A DNA stretch of 64,000 bases, taken from Coptis chinensis (Eukaryota; Streptophyta; Magnoliopsida; Ranunculales; Ranunculaceae). Numbering within the stretch: the first letter of the stretch is position 1; the number at the start of each line of letters is the position of its first letter. The stretch lies in NCBI GenBank assembly GCA_015680905.1, contig CM027380.1, positions 107,308,501-107,372,500 on the forward strand, written 5' to 3'. The notes below the pieces were generated by a model. It made no database searches, had not been told where the DNA came from, and saw only the letters and a list, made by a program, of their open reading frames with translations. Positions 22,001 to 33,735 of this stretch are shown here, piece after piece. The position numbers and the translations under genes are program-made.

Positions 22001-25000
22001 AAAATCAACAGGCAGAACCTCCTCATCTCCATCAGCTTTATTCACAACAAGAATTATAGGTCCCACCGTTGATATTTGGGAAGATCCAGAGGCAATACTC
22101 TCAACCTGAATAGCAAATTAACCTGAGCATATCAGGCACGGAATATAGCAACAGAATCATCAACTAATGCTAATGCAATCTATATACCAGTGAAACAAGA
22201 AGAGCGTAAGTGACTACCGTCTTCTCTAGGCAGGCTAAAAGATTATAATTAAACCGAAAAAAAAAATATTTAGCCAAGAAAGGGTGGTTCAACACAAAAC
22301 AAAAACAAAAAGTGAAAAATAACAACAAATAAAATGAAAAATTAACAAACTTCAGTTTCAAGAAGTACACTATGCTGCTGCATGTAAAGTAAAGCTTATT
22401 GCTTATTTGCTTATTGCTCTTTATTATATCAGACTACACATTACGAAACTCAAACTTAGGTATTTTAGTATTTAGAATAACCTAGAAAACACACAGTAAA
22501 ATTTCCAGTAAAGTTAAACTGTGATTCCCCCTTTTTTGATGATTCCTTATTGTTAGAGTTCTAAGGGACAGTAGGAACTTTATTATGTTTCTATTATGTA
22601 AACCCTACTATTTTCCTATATAAAGATGTGTGAGAGAAGGACGAAATCAACTAAGGCCGCACAATCTTTTCTCTCTTTTTCTCCAAACTTTTTCTTCTGC
22701 TCATATTCAATAGCGTAAATATTATTTTACTCTTACTATGAAAGTTTTAAATATACCTGTACAAGAGTCCCAACAGCATCTCCTGGGACAAGAACATCCC
22801 AACCTTGGGACCCTAGTATGCTTCTTGTAGCTTTTAAAAGCAGGGTACAAATTTTCGAGACTTGAAAAATAACACTACAGGTAAAATTTGAGTGAAGGTA
22901 TTAGATAGAAGATCAAATTTTATAAACATCACAAGATTTAAGAAGACAACTATACAAGATACCTCTGTGTGAATGAAAAGACAGGAAACAAAAGTAGAGA
23001 AAAAAAAAGATAAGACAAGGATGAAGAAAAAAGAATGACAAAGAGACAATACCTGGCCCGAATCTCAGCTTCAGTATAGGTCCTTACATTGTTCTCAGGA
23101 ACTCCAAGTGCTTTCCCGAGCATCTGCATTACCAAGGAAGAATGTTTGCATCAGCACCCTCATTGTCATCTTCCAGTCCAGTTTCAAGTACCAAAAATAC
23201 TGCTTCAGCAGCCTCAAGTAAAGCATTCAACATGACCATAGCAAACTAACAGTAGAATTACGTAATCTGTCTTCGAAAGTAATTGCTAAGAGGAGAAGCA
23301 ATGTAATAGACCTGCACTCGATGAGGGAAAATCTGAAGAAGAGCTTCAGAATATTCTTCAGTAATTCTCCTTGATCTATCAAAAGTAGCTTTCAGTCTCA
23401 ATCCCCAAATGGTTTTACCATCCTCGCTGCCTGACAAAATATTCAAAAACCACGAATAAAAAGATATACTTAGAAACATTAAGAACAAAATTAACTCAGA
23501 GAAACTCAAAGAGTAGTCATCCAGTTCGTTCAAAACTGAGAAAATACCTTCTCTTTCAGTTAGACCTTTCTGCTTCCATGCTAGGAGCTCATTCTCAATC
23601 GCGGTACATTCCTCTAGCTTCCAACCAGAAAGTCCCAACTGGCGAATCCCAACAGCTAGAGCATCAAGTGGATCATTCCAAGAACTTGCGTTCACAGGCC
23701 CTGCATTTTGTGCTAGCCAAGACAGCCCACCCATAGCTTCGAGTGCATTAAGGAATCTATTTAGAGCAAACACAATCTAAAATGATTTAGTACTAAGAAG
23801 ACCTCATCTAATAACTCAGTACAGCTTCACCAAATAAAACAATGAACGCCAAGTTAGATAAAGACCTGCTATAAAAGTAGTAAACTTGATATTTATTTTC
23901 TTTAATCGATTCAATTTATCAAAAATACTTTGTCAATTTGGCCACTGCAAGAGTTCATCTGCTTCATTGCAATGCCATACTCATTTGTTATTTGGTCATA
24001 CTAACAGTTCCAATATATTAAAGATGAATCCCATTTTTCCCATTTTGACTTAAAGAAAGGTGTTCACTATAACATAGCTCTATCTAAGTACATGCATGGT
24101 GTAGGATTTCCGGAACTATTCAAAGATTGCTTCTATTCACAGTGAAGACTACCTTTTATTGCATTCTTGATAAACCACATAGAAAACTATTACACAGAAC
24201 CCATATGTGTAACCTTTTTATCCCAAACCGCACTTTAACAAATGACTACTATACCCTTACATAATAACCTAATTATCCTTCTTTTCCTAACAGCTTGGTT
24301 ATGTTCTCTTTCTTTACTATTACTTAGGCAAGCTGGACTACCACAGAAACCACATTGTTCCAGTGTAATGTGTACACCGCCCTGAGCTATGGGCTCTACA
24401 GAGTTGATGCAGCAGAAGCATGATGCGTAATTGCAATAAAATTCATAAAAACAAAATGAAAACATAGATATTTGACCTTCAGTCAAGCACCTGAAACAGC
24501 TTATAATGGATTGTTTTTTAAAGTCCTTGTTCAGAAGTCCTCATTCCGCCAAGAAAGGTGCTTATTGCCTTCTTTTTCTTGTTACGTGTTAATACTATTT
24601 GTGAGAGTATCAACTAATAAATATTTAGCTCTGATCAGTAACGCATTACCGATCAGAAAAAAAATCTATAACGCATTACCCCAGACAGAAAGACTAAATA
24701 GTACTTGAACATAGACCATAACTATTGCACATAATAAGAACTAAATCAGAGGAATCTTTTAAATGCACCTGCTTAAAAGAACAAAAGAGTAGTCCTCAAG
24801 CCCAATCTCACAAAGGCGCCACTGCACAGGAGCAAGATCATTTAGGAAAAAATGCTTTACTTCAGGAAACCACTCCATCATGAAACATGATAAATAAGTA
24901 TTTATCTCATCTCAAAAGACCTTTTGACGCATTGCGATTGCAGCATCAGGAGCATCATTCCGAAGGCCACTTTCAAGACCTTTCACAAGCAGTGCTCTTA

Positions 25001-28000
25001 AAGACGACAAGGATTGCAACGCTTTCATCAGTAGATCAGCCCCATCCTTCTTCAAGAAATTGCCAGGTTCGTCCATTTTGTCTAAACTCTGCAAAATACA
25101 GTTCACCCATATATTAGCCATTTGCGGTTCAAGATTAGGATCTATTGAGAGTACCCACATTATGTAGGTCCATCTAATCTCCACAAACTATATATAGATT
25201 TTTCCGAGTTTACTTGCCCCAACGCATTCAAATGACCGAAATGAGTATATTTTAGGCTTTCCATCTTTCTTTCGTGTGGACATTAACTAGATTTTCAATC
25301 GATGAAACAACATTCTGATTACTTGCAATTCTAGTTCATTAAGAGTCTAAGAAAAAATCAATATAGAGAACCTGAGTTGTGTAGCATATGTTAGCTCTGC
25401 TTGATTAACAGCATAACTGATTTGGGTGAAACTATAACTTTCACCCCGAAATGAGAACAAAGTAATTAAAGCACAACATAAATACCTTCTTGCACTCTAG
25501 AAATAAAGAAAGAGCTGATAAGGTTTTTCCATCCAGAGAATCCTTAATTGATTCAAGTTGCTCCGTGAGGCTGCAATAGCACGTGTAAGAGTTATCACAC
25601 CAAATCTGTCGCCGATTCTATTTTTCACATAAAAATTAAATCACTTATATCTATAGCTACAGTTGCTGAATTCCACGAAAGAAATAAAGTAAAGTTAATT
25701 CCTAGAACGGTTTCGTGGATGATAATTCAAGTACTTAACTTTGTTTTTAAATAACAACTCATAAGGCGAGCCAACCAAAGAGAAGAAGAGGAACCAAGTA
25801 CTTGTGAAAATTGTTTGAGAGAGAGAGAAGAAGAACCAACCTACTAAAAAACTAAACACACAAAAACAGGTTATGTAGACAATATGCACGCCAACTATAA
25901 AGTCCGGGGAGGCGGGGACTCTAACAAAATTTCATCTCTGGAGTAGTAAGATCCTTTGAGCAACTAAATAAGTATATCATAACTGTGACATGGTCATTTG
26001 GACAGACATGAGCCGCATCTTTCATATGCCTACCAAGTAGTTATGTAGAAAAAAAAAAGTTGGCATCATCATTAAGTAATTGCACATGCAGCTTTGATAA
26101 ACCAAAACAAATAATAACCCATTCAGATGATTCTGTGGACACTTTTTCTTTTTCATGTATCATGACGGTCTTTTTCAGAAAATTCACGAAACAAATAATA
26201 AGAATATGTGAAGTTATAAATAAATCTTGGTAAATAAGGAGAACCGCGACATGCATTGAGAATAGCATGTATATGTTGTGCGTGTCAGGTCATATTCAAA
26301 AGGAATCATGCAAAATACCTTCCTGCGTTGAAAAAGTCCTTCAGTTCATTATGAAATATTCTAAATTGTTCAACAAATGCTTCATTATATTCCCCAGCGT
26401 TCCTCGTAATTCTGGCAAGCATTGCTTCAGTAGCAATCAGATCTTCTGGGCCTGCATTACGATGAAGCTTGTTCTGTATAGTATGCTTGATTTCTTGCTG
26501 GACAATGCAACAGATTCAGTACTTAATACAAGACAACAAAATTTTAATCACTGCACCAAGCAATTCAATATATATATAACCTTCAGATCATGAGGGATGT
26601 CATTCCGATGAGCAATATCTCTTATTCGAGTAAGGGGAACAGACGCAGTAAATTCTGACTTGAATGATGGAAGGCATGGATGAATTTTGCGAATAACAAG
26701 TATCTCCTGAATATAGTTCAATAAAGAGAAGAACTCTTTAGCAATAGAAGTGCGGTTTGACTGTTAGGTTCAATAAAGAAAATGTGCATAAAAGTACTCC
26801 ATCAAACAAAGTTACCGAAGGAGATGCATCCTTCCTGTATGACATACTCTCCAGTTCGCGAAATATGAGTCTAGAAATCTCGGCGGGTCTGTTTGGTCGG
26901 TGATGACCTCCATCTTCAAAGCATGGAATTTGCCCTATATTTATCCACTGCACAAGAAACATATTGTCATAAGCTTAAGGCCTGTAAAAACTAATTCAAT
27001 AACAACACTTGAAGCAAGCAATAATTGCACAACCTTAAGATAGATAGAAGAGTATATCAGAGCCTCCAAGCGATCACCAGTTTCCGTACCTACCAACAGT
27101 TCACGGACAACTTCTAGCTGCATTGCATACAGAGGCAAAAAATTTAAAATGTAAAGACCATATTAAGTTTAACAGAGAAGAAAGGTCGCAGTCTACATAG
27201 ATTAATGGCATTCCACAGAACAACCAGTAAACCAACAACCATAACGCAGAAGGAAGATATTTTAAACAAACAACTGACATAACTAGAAAAGGATTGCAAG
27301 AACTAAGAAGATTGAGAGAAGGTTAATAATAGATGGAGAATTAGTAGTGAATATTAGACTGCCTCAAGCGACACCTCCACCTTTTAAAAGATCGGTTCTT
27401 TTAGATTCTTTATAGCATCATATATAATTTCTTATTAGCACAAGGAACTATGTATAAAAGACTTGGACCCCTGCTCTTGAATGATCTCTACTCATTGTGG
27501 GGCAAGGGAACACAGAGTTGATGTGCTAATATCTCTTCCAAAAAGATTAAAATGTTGTGTAATGAAGTGGAGACATTGTACCCATGAAGGCATGTCTTTG
27601 GCAATTCTCAGCCGATATGGTTTGACAATATCGTCAACTCGTCTTGTTCATTGACATAGCACAAGGGTACAGCTAGGATATGATCTAATCACTCTCCGTC
27701 TATAATTAGTCTTTTGATGCTAACGATAGCTACATACCTTGATGTTTGGTTTTTATCAAGGTGATGCACTCGTGACAGTATGCTATGTGACAATGTGCAG
27801 GTAATCAAAGGTTTGGAAATCCATACTACGGCATTATCTAACTACTATTAACACTTTAAGCAAACAGAAAACATTAAGTAATAATATATCCCAAAAATGA
27901 TATATACAATCAAAGTTTATCCTCCATGAATTAGCATTTGTGACTTTAAGTGTGGGAACCATTGTCTTGTAAGACGAATCCAACTTTGATTGAATGGCAT

Positions 28001-28954
28001 CAGCCAAAAGTTGGATTCCAGCCCGCAATTTGCATGTCAAAGTTCGTGGCAATTAAAAACTACTACAATGAAGAATCATACCTTTCGCCGCCAATTCCGA
28101 CCATTCCGATCACCTATCACTAAGTTCAAAGCAAAGCCTTCAAGACCACTAGTATCCCAGTTCCTGCTTCCTTCTTTATCTCTATGCTCATTAGACTTCA
28201 TAAATGATGCAGCTCTCCCTTTCCATTGCTCAACAAAAGGACTTGGCTCTCCTCCAATTACATTCTCCACCTCGGCATTCTTAGACCCACCCTTAATTTC
28301 CTTCAATTCAATATTATCACCTGAACCAAAAGGTATCAGCTCTACATTTTCAGCAGTCTTATTCCAATGACAAGCCAACTCAAAACTACCGCCATTCGGC
28401 AGCTTCAAAACTCGATTATCACCTCCTTCCCAATTCAAACTCTTATCATTCTTCACAACAACAAATTTAAACTCAACAGATTCACCTCCTCTTGATTCCA
28501 CCTCACAAACCCACCCATTCTCAGTCCAATTCATCTTAAAACTTTTCTTCCATGATCCCAACTCCTTCAAAGACCCAAACATTGCCACAGTCTCACCAAA
28601 CTTAACTTGGTGATTTAAACGAACCTTAATCTTAACTTTCCCACTTCCTTGTTTCGACATATTTTCTCTATTAACATAAAAAAGAACACATTTTTAGTCA
28701 TTGATCATTACTTATACACAAAACTATCAAAAGGGGTTATGCAAAATTGAGGAAAGGAATAAAATATATACTTTGAAGTACCTTTCAGCGAAGGAAACAC
28801 CAGTGCAAGTGATTCTGCCAAGTTTCGGATCATGAGAAGAAGGGAATGAGATTCTGTGCTTGTGAAAAGTTGTTGTATTTGAGGTTGTGGGATTTAAGAG
28901 GGGTTGTTTATAAGTTGATGTGAAGTTAAAGAGACGAGAAGAGGAAGAAGCCAT
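19054..28954 (-). CDS. PWD: Phosphoglucan, water dikinase, plastidial
   Basis: Starch-degrading enzyme that phosphorylates glucosyl C3 of pre-phosphorylated glucan using ATP and water. Nineteen exons with GT-AG borders join in frame: 28782-28954, 28082-28667, 27034-27117, 26816-26947, 26581-26706, 26319-26497, 25486-25570, 24921-25088, 24769-24821, 23548-23756, 23312-23430, 23053-23123, 22757-22874, 22019-22105, 21821-21907, 21662-21738, 21370-21532, 20424-20532, 19054-19976. They total 3549 bases, 1182 residues plus TAA; Arabidopsis PWD is of similar length. Residues 1-58 are Ser/Thr-rich, a likely plastid transit peptide. A CBM20 starch-binding domain covers about 66-165 ([19 protein letters not shown]). 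The phosphohistidine is probably H752 in [14 protein letters not shown] Ser-rich linker (about 785-838) leads to the PPDK-like nucleotide-binding domain (876-1182, with [20 protein letters not shown]). No lesion is visible, so it is probably functional. Confidence 0.95.
20533..21369. other. PWD intron 17, large, with LTR-like sequence
   Basis: An 837-base intron. Its middle has a TATA-like ACTATATATAGGAGG near 21080-21094 followed by a leader-like stretch, which suggests an inserted LTR-type unit. I found no matching second copy or target duplication, so the call is tentative. Confidence 0.3.
22552..22720 (+). repeat. Possible small solo LTR in PWD intron 13
   Basis: Begins TGTTAGAGTTCTAAGGG, contains TTTCCTATATAAAGATG as a TATA box near 22611-22627 and a pyrimidine-rich leader, as in short LTRs. 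The 3' end and a target duplication were not found. It sits between exons 14 and 13 of PWD without touching splice sites. Confidence 0.35.
24230..24777 (-). repeat. Repeat in PWD intron 9, shared with SPPL intron
   Basis: About 540 bases closely match 63472-64000, with roughly a dozen substitutions and one deletion of under 20 bases. The match begins at GCACTTTAACAAATGAC. It runs through the exon 9 splice donor and at least eight bases into PWD exon 9 (24769-24777), where the window ends in the other copy. It encodes no recognisable protein. Confidence 0.85.
27118..28081. other. PWD intron 2 with an unexplained exon-like segment
   Basis: A 964-base intron. On the minus strand at 28052-27915 an open segment reads [20 protein letters not shown] and [11 protein letters not shown]. 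It is not part of the PWD protein, because the exons on either side join in frame without it (RRK followed by LEVVREL). It could be a cryptic exon, a gene scrap, or chance. Confidence 0.4.
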
Positions 28955-29056
28955 TTTTTTTTGGCTTGTGGAGTGAGAAATGAAGTTTTGAGCTATGCTC
29001 TAGTTAAAGTGTTGAACTGACATGGGAAATAGATTTGTTAGCTTGTCAGCTACTGC

Positions 29057-29062
29057 CACGTG
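29057..29062. promoter_or_regulatory. G-box upstream of PWD
   Basis: CACGTG in the context TGCCACGTGTGAC lies 103 bases upstream of the PWD start codon. G-boxes bind bHLH and bZIP factors and are common in light- and clock-controlled genes, which would suit a starch-turnover enzyme. Occupancy is inferred only. Confidence 0.45.
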
Positions 29063-29690
29063 TGACCATAGATATTTGTGTGTGCTAGAAATAGAATAAT
29101 GTGAAGACCCCGTGACCAAGTTATCGTGTCGACCTTTTGGGATCACTTATAGAATGAGTTTGCTATCTCGAAAGATTTCTTGACAACAGTTTTTGGAGAG
29201 TGATTTTGATTTTGAATGGTTTTACACTTTTACTACGTCTCACCTACGTTGAAGAAGTGAAGCTATTTGGGACATGGCCTAGAATTTCTAACTCACATAG
29301 ACAAGGATCTCACCAGTAACTTGCTCTTGAAGTATGCTATTCCAGTAAGTAGATGGAGTTGTCGATGTATCCATAAAATATACAAGGAAGTGATCACGGA
29401 GAGAATTTATTATCTTCACAGTTGTGTAAAATAATAACACTTGAAACTCCTAATGCATGGATGAATTTGAATTTTCTTGGCATATCCCCCGCCCCCTCAT
29501 GGCAAGGCTGCTGGTTAATTTGAAATTGACTAGCGTCGTCTGGAGAGCCTTCAGGTCGGGCTGGTCGCCATCCAATTCTCTAATGACCGTAAAGTGCATC
29601 AATAGCTAGGAAGGAAGCTCCACCTTGGTACTGCCTGAACCTTGCTGGTACAGTAGTACATCAAGCACACTGAAACAGTACAAAGCAGGA
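29063..29690. other. Upstream intergenic DNA of PWD
   Basis: No supported gene or repeat. No long open frame on either strand resembles a protein I recognise. Confidence 0.45.
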
Positions 29691-29691
29691 G

Positions 29692-29800
29692 CCAACGTAG
29701 CTTAGTTAGTAAAGTTTGTGGGAGGTGGGCCGTGCACCTGGGTTAGAAACCCCAAACACCATAATAGAACTAATAACGCATCACAATAAAAAGATGAAAG
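29692..29800 (+). mobile_element. tRNA-derived SINE-like unit
   Basis: TAGCTTAGTTAG (29698-29709) resembles a pol III A box, and GGGTTAGAAACCCC (29740-29753) a B box, at tRNA-like spacing. The downstream sequence becomes A-rich (AATAAAAAGATG) instead of closing a cloverleaf acceptor stem, which fits a SINE rather than a tRNA gene. No target duplication was identified. Confidence 0.4.
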
Positions 29801-29979
29801 TTGATCAATAAATGCAAAACTTACAATGGCGGGAGATTGCAATCCTTCAGTGGAGTACTTCGTTACATAAGGTTCAAACCCCAGGATCAAAATTTGGCTC
29901 GTAGTCACAAGGCCTAAGAAGTTTCGACTGGGCACCCTGTTTAGATAAAAGAACAGTAGACTGAATAGTATTCTGATAT

Positions 29980-30890
29980 CATTCCAGTGAATAACCTACT
30001 TGCTAAAATTATACTCGAACAGATCAGGAAGCCAAACAATGTGGGCACTTCCATTGACTGCTGGATCCCCACTATTCCATATAAAAAACCTAGTGGTCCT
30101 CATCCTAACAGTACTGTTATATATGTATCAGATCTCATTACTAATAATGATTGGAATAAAAATATTATTGATGACTTATTCACTGCAGATATTGCTACTG
30201 CTATATATAATATCAAACTAAGTCTAAATGAAAATTCTGATCAGGAAAAATGGATTTGGACAGTTGAATCCAATGGTAAATTCACTGTAAAGTCAACCTA
30301 TAACTGGTACATGAAACACAATTTGTCTACTGAAACTCAAAACTTCAATACTCTAAATACTAAAACATGGAAGGCTATCTGGAACGACTGGAAGATTAAC
30401 TTACCTTTAAGAATAAAACAATTTGTCTAGCAAGTTTTACAATCCATTCTACCTACTAAACAATTTTTAGTTAAAAGACATATTGGTGTTGATGATTATT
30501 GCCCTAGATGCAACAATGCTCCTGAATCCATTGATCATGTTCTCATTACTTGTCCTCTTATAACCAATATATGGTTTTGCAGCCCCCCTGACACATATAG
30601 AAAACTACATCTTTCAAAGGCATCCTAATCCGTATTCTAACTGAGCCCCATGACACAGACACAACTCTACATAACCGTACCCTCTTTGCAAACCTTGCCT
30701 ACTTTATTTGGTTTGATAGGAATCAAATCAGTCATAATCAACCTAATCAAACGCGCCTTCTATCATATAAGAATGACGAATCAGTTCCATAAACAACAGC
30801 ATGCAATAAGCACTCATCTCCTTGCTGATTATGCAAGCAGTCATAGGCCTTGTTTCCCTAAACGAAAGAGAAAAACATGTGGTTCCTTAG
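29980..30890 (+). mobile_element. LINE 3' fragment with zf-RVT domain
   Basis: The frame starting at 29987 reads to 30430 with KFTVKSTYNWYMKHN and AIWNDWKINLPLRIKQFV, is then broken by a stop where Trp is expected, and continues with ILPTKQFLVKRHIGVDDYCP, CNNAPESIDHVLITCPLITN and IW. The C-x2-C...H-x4-C spacing is the zinc-binding end of plant L1-type reverse transcriptase. It belongs to a different LINE family from the 13-kb fragment. The endonuclease and RT core are absent. Confidence 0.75.
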
Positions 30891-31214
30891 AGAAACCTCT
30901 ACGCTAGGAAGAATCATCTGGAAACTGAGTCGAATCCTTAGCAATTTGCTCGTCCGCCAAATTTACTTCTCAGATAGATCGAATTGGAAGTCCCGAAATA
31001 AAAAAAATTGTACCTATATTTCTAGTGGATATCAAATGTGCAAAACTGAAAATGTGGTAAGAATTAGAAGCAAACACCCTTAAGAGTTGCATTCTGCAAC
31101 CTTGGATTAAGACCTGCTATACAGCACCCATTTATTGCAACTGATCGTATATGTTCGAATGTTTGCTAACAGTGCACTAAAAACCAATTTATTCGTTTAC
31201 CCCATTTCATCTAT
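30891..31214. other. Noncoding stretch between LINE and NLR relics
   Basis: No supported feature. Short open frames are not recognisable. Confidence 0.4.
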
Positions 31215-31990
31215 GTTCATAACATGACGCTTTCACCTAGCTTTGGTATTTCTGAATGAGAATTAAGGGCTTCTTGTCCTATTTTCTTCTGAAATAAAGT
31301 GTCCATGCATGCCTGGTCCCAATTCAAGCATTCCACCTTGATCTTTCTGTCTGCCTCGGTGAATCCACACACATCATAGTTGTATTCTTATGAATGAAAA
31401 ATCAAGTCGCTCCCATATGCGTCTTCCACACACATTTCTTCTTATGTCCTCGGAGGCAAGTATCGATCCTTCCTATCTGGCCATGACAATCCCACTCTTT
31501 CTCCAATGTCTTTTTGAACAAGTCCCAGCTGGTGTGGTTTACATCCTTTGATATCACTAACCATATGACAAAGTCAAAACAGCACCAATTTTTGTTAGGA
31601 ACTCACAGTTGATTTTCCTTAAATGCCGCCCACGCCGTACAATCCTAAGATTCCATCATCTTCTTCTTCAAGCATATTCCATGCTTTCTTAAAGATTGAA
31701 TCCAAGCCTACAGTGGGGTACTCAGAAACCACTTGTACTGGGGCCGGAAGTACGTGGAATAATCTCAGCTACAACTTGAAAGTTTCCTTTGCTCCATAGA
31801 TCTTCCACTAGTGTTGATCTCTTAACTAATCACTTTCTTGCCAAACGTACATGTAGATAATCCAGCAGTTCTTGGGACAAAAATCACTACACAACTCCTG
31901 ACCTCCCCCTCCAGATATTGAGACCCTTACTGTAATTAAGATTTGATCCACCTCACTCTCCCTTGCTTCTACTCTTGAGCCACCCAGTCA
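31215..31990 (-). pseudogene. RPS5/RPS2-like CC-NLR relic
   Basis: Minus-strand pieces appear in the correct order for a non-TIR NLR of the RPS5 type. From about 31800 down come LRLFHVLPAPVQVVSEYP, PTVGLDSIFKKAWNMLEEED, and a P-loop relic GILGLYGVGGI where the expected valine-glycine-lysine is replaced by a stop. Then come [32 protein letters not shown], and [20 protein letters not shown] ending in SEIPKLGES. These correspond to the post-coiled-coil linker, P-loop, RNBS-A region and the RNBS-B to RNBS-C stretch. Frameshifts and stops break it throughout and no LRR is present. It belongs to a different NLR subgroup from the intact receptor at 55 kb. Confidence 0.75.
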
Positions 31991-32251
31991 CTCCGTGGGT
32001 GCGAATAAGTAGTCGTCCCTCTTCAGCGTCGACCCTTAGATGGTTGTGAGAAAGATTAGCGCGCTAGTGACTCAAGTTCAGTGGATGCATGCACATACGA
32101 CATATATATAACGCGTATAACACCATCTCCTAGCTAATCTAAATCATTCAATTCCAATCATCCATATATTTGTTAGGTCCAAGGATGCATATCATGATAT
32201 AGTGATGTTTGTGTGATTAAGCTCATTATATTGGAGTGATTTTTTGCTCCA
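31991..32251. other. Noncoding stretch
   Basis: No feature supported beyond the possible 5' remains of the NLR relic. Confidence 0.4.
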
Positions 32252-33071
32252 GCGTTCGTTCCTCCAAGCACTCCAAGGAAATTATCAGCCACGCACGTCT
32301 CATTTTTCCAAAAAAAAAGGTAGTTACACCTCGCACAAAATTCTCAAAATTCCCGATTTTACTAGTTTGTCCCTCAGTCATAACTAAAAAGGAAATAATT
32401 AAAAAAAAACATAAACAAAACAAAAAAAATGAACTAAAATATGAAAACACAATGGATGCATTAAGAACAAACTAACAAACACTATCGATCGACTGGATTT
32501 TTTGTTTTCTAAATTTGCCCTTGCACATATTTTCTATTTACAATAATCTAATCAGATTTTATTTGTAATTTGTTGTATTTGATAAGGGTAAATATGTAAA
32601 TATATTATTCAACTCTAATTAGAGTGGCCAAATATTCAACTTTAGAGTGGCCAACAATTGCGGCTAGGCTTATGCTGGAATTTAATGGGTTTTTAGCTAC
32701 TGGGCTCGGTTGCAATTTGGTTGTGCTTATTTTGGGGTTTCGGTTGTATTTTTTTTTAAATCAACCTTGCCACATTGACTAGGCTTTTGTTGGGCTCGGG
32801 CTTTCGTTGCTTGGTTAATTTGACAGCTCTCAATTTCACGCTCATAGAGCGTGCCCAAAATGCTAGTTATTATTAACACGCGGGAAGAAGATGAAGAAGA
32901 AATAACACGTTTGTTAGTTTATTCCACTTTACATTTCTTTTATTTCCTTTATAAGAGACAAACTAGTAAAATTGAGAATTTTGTGACGGTTGTAACTTCC
33001 GTTTATTTTTGGGAAAAGACGAGACGTGTATGACTCAAAATTCTCTTGGAACGCTTGGAGTAACCAACGTT
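32252..33071. mobile_element. Non-autonomous long-TIR (Mutator-like) element
   Basis: The left arm at 32252-32400 and the right arm at 32920-33071 are imperfect inverted repeats. Matching blocks include CTCCAAG, CACGTCTC, CACAAAATTCTCAA and TTTTACTAGTTTGTC, each found reverse-complemented on the other side. Arms of about 150 bases around an AT-rich centre with no transposase frame fit a Mutator-like non-autonomous element. I could not identify a 9-bp target duplication, and other foldback types are possible. Confidence 0.6.
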
Positions 33072-33194
33072 AATTCATAGAGTTTATTTCGACCATTAAT
33101 ATTTTTGGAGAACATCAGCATAAGCAGTGTCCCAGCGGCACGTACTGACGTACTAATGATTGACAAGCGAGCGAGATATTGACAACCGTATTGC

Positions 33195-33735
33195 GAAATT
33201 TTGGCGTTGTAATATCGATGTATATCGATATAGTTTGGGTGTGGGTGTACTCAAAGATGTTTTGGGTGTAAATAATTGATATATTGTCGATATATATTAT
33301 TTTTTTGGTACACCGACATTGATATTTCCGACATATATCTACCGAATATTGAATCCTTTTATATAAAACTTTATATCACCGATATAATCGATATTTCCGA
33401 TATATATCATTTGACTTTTTTACTAATTTTTAATATAAATATTTTCGAAATATCCGATATATATCGGCGATATATCTGATATATATGAGTGGCGACAATT
33501 TCTCGACGGTGGGTATAACTCTGTATCAGTGTTCGTGATTCCGAACGAAACTTCGGAATTCCGCCCAATATTTCGGTTTTCTAAAAAACCGGAATTCCAA
33601 ATATAGTGTCGAAATATTGAAAATTCTGAAATCTACCAAAATTCCGAATACAATAGGGGTCGAAATTTGATGAATTTTGGTTTTTGGATTTGTCGGAATT
33701 CCGAGAATTCCAAAATCCCAAACTATGCTCTGTAT
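33195..33735. repeat. Low-complexity GATATAT and CGGAATTCC repeat region
   Basis: Between about 33210 and 33490 the sequence is dominated by variants of CGATATATATCG and TTTCCGATATATAT. Between about 33535 and 33730 it is dominated by AATTCCGAAAT/GGAATTCCG units. Both motifs are near-palindromic. An open frame at 33276-33479 is an artefact of the repeat. Confidence 0.6.

Noticed and set aside
28076-28370. Plus-strand 126-codon frame opposite PWD exon 2
   Set aside because: It is the shadow of a strongly supported coding exon with the CBM20 domain.
29692-29770. tRNA gene suggested by A- and B-box-like motifs
   Set aside because: No acceptor-stem pairing or clear anticodon arm could be formed; a tRNA-derived SINE fits better.
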